Below are positions 25,301 through 64,000 of a stretch of DNA of 64,000 bases, one piece after another. The DNA is from Syngnathus acus (taxonomy: Eukaryota; Chordata; Actinopteri; Syngnathiformes; Syngnathidae). The first letter of the stretch is position 1. Every line of letters starts with the position of its first letter. A program made the translations under genes and the position numbers. The stretch is taken from the NCBI RefSeq assembly GCF_901709675.1, contig NC_051103.1, forward strand, positions 2,465,501 through 2,529,500. The letters run 5' to 3'. Below the pieces are notes generated by a model that saw nothing but the letters and a program-made list of their open reading frames with translations, made no database searches and was not told the DNA's origin.

Positions 25301-26460
25301 GCAACTTTTGGCAAAGAATGAAAGCGTTAAAAGGCATTGTGCAAAATATCAATGAAAGTAATATCTTCTTTATTGTTCCATATATATAACTCTAGATATA
25401 TCATATTCTGGAGTGTACAAAGAGGGAGATAAGCTCACGTATGGGGACAGAAATCCGTCTTGCTTTATTAAACAGAAAGCTGCCTGGAGGAGTTGTTACA
25501 AAAAGACTTGAGAATTATACATACGTAGAGCAATAAAACCTCTCAAAGCGCAACTGAAAACGAGGCTAAAAGTTTGACATGTTTTTTTTTCTTCTTTTCC
25601 TTTTTTTTTTACATTATTAGCATTAACAAAATAGAATTTCATTTTTCACCTAATAAAAGGCTCGGCATGTTGAAAATGGCTTGCTATTTGTTAAGCACGA
25701 CACTTGTACAGTACTACTCAATGCACTGTCACTAAAGGAGAGACCCAAGCATGCTAAGGTTTGCCACTTTACAAAAAGAAAAAAAATAGGTACAATAATT
25801 TAAATATACAAAGGCGCGACTATGGTACAAACTAAACGGTCTTGCGCGTGTTTTGTACTGTTGGACAGTTAACACACTCAACAGGTTCCACTCGTGAGCA
25901 GGCACATGAAAAATGGCTTCCGTGGGAGGCTGCTACGCGGCGACGGAAAGCTGACCTCAGAGCCTCGGAACCTGCCGCGAATTAAATAGAATTTCATTTC
26001 GTCTTCAACATCACCGTGTCGTGTCGTAAGGCTTCCCATCTTGGAGGAACAAAAATACTTTTTTTTTTTTTTTTTTTTTTAAACACGTGAATGAAAATAT
26101 TTGCATTCTTTCCAAGTGCTGCTGCTGGTTTTTGTCTTTAAAGAGCAAAGAAAGAAAAAAAAATCCATATATTTATATAGACCAGTCACAAAAATGAAGA
26201 ATATGTGCTTTGGGGTGAAATCTCAGGATGATGTTAATAAATGAAGAAAGCCAAAATCTGAGCAGAAACGCCTTAGAAAATTCTGAAATTTGCATTCTAA
26301 AGTGGGGTTGTCCCTCTATTGAAAAGTTTCGAGAGGGTCAAGTTGGGTGTACTTTGGGTTCATCCTGAAACGTCACCCGAAGGGCCAACACTTCATTTTT
26401 GCGCAAAGACGAAGAAGAACAAAGGCCAACTCAGTGCATCTAAAGCCGGGAGGCGGCAGG
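25301..26460 (-). other. kat6b: kat6b 3' UTR
   Basis: AT-rich non-coding stretch after the kat6b stop. Candidate minus-strand AATAAA signals lie at 25469-25464 and 25374-25369. A T22 run (A22 on the transcript strand) lies at 26059-26080. No exon with convincing frame and splice sites is seen. Confidence 0.5.
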
Positions 26461-38888
<12,428 letters not shown>

Positions 38889-41800
38889 GGTTGGACCGGG
38901 AGACTCACAAAAACGTTATCCATGCGGAATCCCGCCTGCTGCCAAGCGCCAACGGGTACATCCACATCCTTTGGCGAGGTCAAAAAAAAAAAAAAAGATA
39001 TGTTCCACAGCGCCGTCCAAATTGGCTTGTCAAATCCGTATTGTTAAGAGGACCGACGATGGAGGGGAAAAACGGTCAGTGATAAATTCCACAACCAGCC
39101 TTGATGATGTCCCAAAATCTGCCAGGAAAAAAAAAAACGGTGGTAATGTGCACTTGGAACTAGCCTATAAACGAGACAAAGACAAATGGTTAGTAATGAT
39201 TATTGCAATTTCTTTCCACATACTCTCGAGTCAAATTGACCCAGGAGGGTTATTGCAGTTACTGAGAAACAATCGTAAATCCAGTATGACACCAATTCTC
39301 AATCAGATAAGAGCTTGTATCTTATAAGAGCTGTGCATAATGTTCAAATTGTGCACAACGTTGCACTGGCTTGCAATATTAAGAAAGTGGTGCTTTGTAA
39401 AGTTATAAACAATTTATTGGGACATTTCACTCTCCAAATAAAACCTGTAAATCATCGTTACAGAAGAATCAATGTAGGAGCTTTAATATCAATATGCCAC
39501 TAAATTCTAAATCTGGGGTAACTTCATCATGTTTAGACGGAAACTTTGCGTTTTGGGAAGAATAAAAAAAGTCTCCAAGTTTGGCTTTTTTTGGTGACAT
39601 ATCCACGAACGCGACAAACTCCACGGGCATAAACTACCGCACCAATGTTGTCACAGACGTCCGACCACCGAACCGAAAGGACGACGACAAGGTGGTCAGT
39701 CCTCGGGGCTTAAAGCTGCCCCTCACGCCACTTTGTTTTTATCTGTTTTGACAGCCCAATGGCCGTCAAAACAAAATGCACAACGCCAGTCGCACGATCG
39801 ATGCTCGCTCCCTTGACAGCTGACGAGCAAAGCCCTCAACAAAACACAAGTCAGTGAGTCACAAACCTTGCGCTCCAAGTGAGTCCGATGTGGACAATAA
39901 CATAAAAAAAGAACAAAAACACGCGGCGACTCCGCTGCATAAAATGCCAGGCTTAAAAAGAGTCGTCACCTAAACAGTCGCCATTTTGTTCCACTGTTGT
40001 AGTTTACGGCGAATCCGACATGACGCTGATTACAATCCAATGGAGTCTCATTAAAGCTCTCCGACACTAATGTGCCCTCCCCTAACAACTTCTTTATTGG
40101 CCGGGAACGGAGCACATCCGATGGGTGGTTTGATAAGGCGCCTGTCAATTTTCACAAGTCGGCCGGTGCCATTGGCTAGCCGAGCTGTCACTTGACGGGC
40201 GCTCGACCCGCCCTCTTAAGGTGGCTGAGCACCACTTTGCTTAAAAAGCCGGAAAAACGCTTTTATTCACGTATCTGTTTTAATACGTTCCCTCTTGCGA
40301 GGACACCGAGTGGAACCATTGCCATTTGATACCATGTTACGACCTCACGAGCCGAATATGTTCATCAAATAACATCACGACGCCGTTCCACCTTAACGAC
40401 GCATTCCTCCTTGAAACGCTTCAAAGTGGCTCGTTCATTTTTTACGCTCTTAAATGATGCATTACGGGGATCTTGCATGGCGTAAACGCCGATAAAAAAA
40501 AGTGGGACAGCGATCCTAGGAGGCGCGTTTAACGACTCCGCAGGGACGATCGGGTTCAAATAAAAACGCGTGAAGGCTTGTCGTGGAGGCGACTACCGCC
40601 AGCACCAGCGGCAGCACCTCCACCTACCTTTTTATTCTTTCCCCGCCGTTAATTCCCTCGATAATTCCCCATAAACGCCCCGTTAAGCGGTTTCAAAAAC
40701 GCACGGCCTGTGGGGTTCTCCGATCTTTCGGCGATGACATGAAACGTCCCGCACGGCGCATGTTGCGCAATGCACGCACGCACCGTGCTTTATCGCCATT
40801 AAACTCGCAAATCATCCCTGCAGCCAAAATAGTGCAGAGTTGCATGCATAGAAGACGCGGCGACATGTTTTTACCTCCTCCAAGTTTTCCAGAGTGCTCT
40901 CGTCTACACGATGACGACGTGATGACAAAAAGATGCTGAAGACGACGTAATCCGAGATGCAGAGCTCGCTGCGTGGAGAGCAGATGATAACAACTAATTG
41001 AAAGGTTAATCTACATAGCAGCCTGTGACAAAATGGTACCCTCCCTCTCCTCCTCCTCCTCCTCCACCACCCCCTCCTCCTCTTCCTCCCTCCTTCCTTT
41101 TTCTTCACTGGAGTGGTTCACATATAATGTTACACTGTAGGCACTCACCTGCACAATCCATTGAGTGCAAATGCACAAGTCGGATGTGACATGAACAAGA
41201 TGTTGACTTTCTTCCAATATTTGAACACGAGAGCAATGCTTCCTAAAACTTTTTACACCACCTAAAAAAAACTTGCCTCTTCAAGTATCACAATCAAAAA
41301 ACAAATAGAGAAATTATTCAAATCAGATCGGGAACTGGATTGTGTTTTGCTTTTCTTGAAATACATATTATCCAAGTGGAGACTATGGTCCTCAAGAAAA
41401 ATATGTAAAAAAAAAAGAAAAAAAAAGAGAAAAGCTAAATAAAAACAGAACCATGCGGAGAAAACAAATCTGCTGTGGCTGACTTAACCAAATAAATAAA
41501 TACATGATGACAATTATTTGTTTCCACATACATTGTATCCAGGAGGAGACTACGGGTTGGCCTGCAACATTTTTTTCTTCTCAGCGTTGGTCGGCCAGGG
41601 TTTGCCACGTTTCCACGGACACGTCGTTGAATGTGCGAGCAGTTAATTAGCCGCAAATCCGACATGCGACTGCCGCCAGTGGGGGGCAGGTGGACAGACT
41701 CAAAGAAAAGAAGGGGGCTGCCGGGTTTCCCCATCAATGTCAAGCCAGGGGCCCCGGCGGCTCCTCCATCATCATTCCAAATGGATGAGCATGTCCTTGC

Positions 41801-42209
41801 CAACTACCACACAAACACTGGTGCCCATCTGCTGAGGGTCTCACAGCCAGTCTCCAAGTTGATAATGCACATCATTTGTAAATCAAATCAACTTTCCCCA
41901 TTGAAATGAATGAAAATACCACATTTGCCCAACTTTTTTTCGAGAGGGTGCCCCATATTTTGGTGGCGCATTGAGCGTAAGAACTGCAATGGCTCCACCG
42001 CTCGGGTTAATGGAGCGAGGCAAGAAGTTCAACTGAGAAAGTGAGAGCGGCGCAGAGGAAGGAAAAAAGCTGCCTCCATTGTCATGACTTGATCATGTCT
42101 GCCTCCCTTTTCGGTGTTTGTCTTTTGCCATCTGTCATTTTGAAGGAGGCCAGTGAGCCAGCTGCCATGTGAGTGGCCATCTTGCCCAATCACAAATGCG
42201 CACCCCCCC
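38889..42209. other. kat6b 5' flank and spacer toward adk
   Basis: This should contain the kat6b 5' non-coding exons and promoter, since the human start codon is not in exon 1. CpG-containing sequence at about 39950-40900 is the most promoter-like part. On the minus strand a pyrimidine-rich stretch and an AG near 38938 could be the acceptor of the first coding exon. None of this can be fixed by eye. (TCC)n runs lie near 41045-41100. No other gene is seen. Confidence 0.4.
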
Positions 42210-42251
42210 TTCCCGCTTCCTTCCTCCCTCTTCCCGCTTCCTTCCTCCCTC
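42210..42251. repeat. 21-bp perfect tandem duplication, pyrimidine-rich
   Basis: The unit at 42210-42230 is repeated exactly at 42231-42251. It is all C and T apart from one G, and it lies near the 3' end of adk. Confidence 0.95.
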
Positions 42252-42505
42252 CCAACACCCCCCCCCCCCATCTTTTCAGGACTCATCTGTGCAGAAGAAG
42301 CGGCTTTTGAGGTTTATTTTATTTAAACAGATGCGGTTCTACTTGGGAGTTTTGCGTACACTCAAGAGTTTGACTCAAAAGCACCATTGGGTGGACATTT
42401 ATTAGCGCTTGCTCCCAGGATGCTTACTGTGAGTAGAAAATAAAAACGACGTACGTACATAAAATCCCGAGGCTCACGCACGCACGCACGCACGAGCGTA
42501 TTGGT
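42252..42505 (-). other. adk: adk 3' UTR
   Basis: Sequence following the adk stop on the minus strand, with a short GCAC repeat at about 42478-42493. No clear poly(A) hexamer is assigned. Confidence 0.4.

Positions 42506-64000
<21,495 letters not shown>

Overview
The window is vertebrate nuclear DNA, almost certainly from a compact-genome ray-finned (teleost) fish. Genes are split into short exons with GT-AG introns, many only 70-300 bp. Proteins match vertebrate families along their length but differ from mammals in fish-like ways. The spacer DNA has many dinucleotide and homopolymer runs. No prokaryotic operon, CRISPR array or phage feature is present.

Layout, left to right: znf503 (+, 1009-2749); an 11 kb non-coding block; comtd1 (+, 13780-15905); vdac2 (-, 16702-18165); samd8 (-, 19953-21715); dusp13-like (+, about 23085-23825); dusp29-like (+, 24146-24944); an unidentified two-exon mini-gene (-, 25049-25300); kat6b (-, 26461-38888, 16 coding exons); adk (-, 42506-58310, seven 3' coding exons, 5' end outside the window); then 5.7 kb of presumed adk intron. 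From general knowledge, order and relative strand of the eight named genes equal those of human 10q22 (ADK-KAT6B-DUSP29-DUSP13-SAMD8-VDAC2-COMTD1-ZNF503), seen in reverse.

The genes do not form one pathway. Their roles are transcriptional repression (znf503), a predicted O-methyltransferase (comtd1), the mitochondrial outer-membrane channel (vdac2), ER ceramide phosphoethanolamine synthesis (samd8), two tandem dual-specificity phosphatases, a MYST histone acetyltransferase (kat6b) and adenosine salvage (adk). They are a conserved synteny block, perhaps held together by regulatory DNA in the spacers.

The points most worth a second look are the unidentified mini-gene between dusp29 and kat6b, the His/Gln/Asn-rich expansions in the last kat6b exon, two 26-base G tracts inside kat6b introns, two perfect CRE palindromes flanking the dusp29 start codon, and the non-coding blocks beside znf503 and inside adk. 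All exon borders below were read by eye from splice sites and reading frame, with no alignment run.
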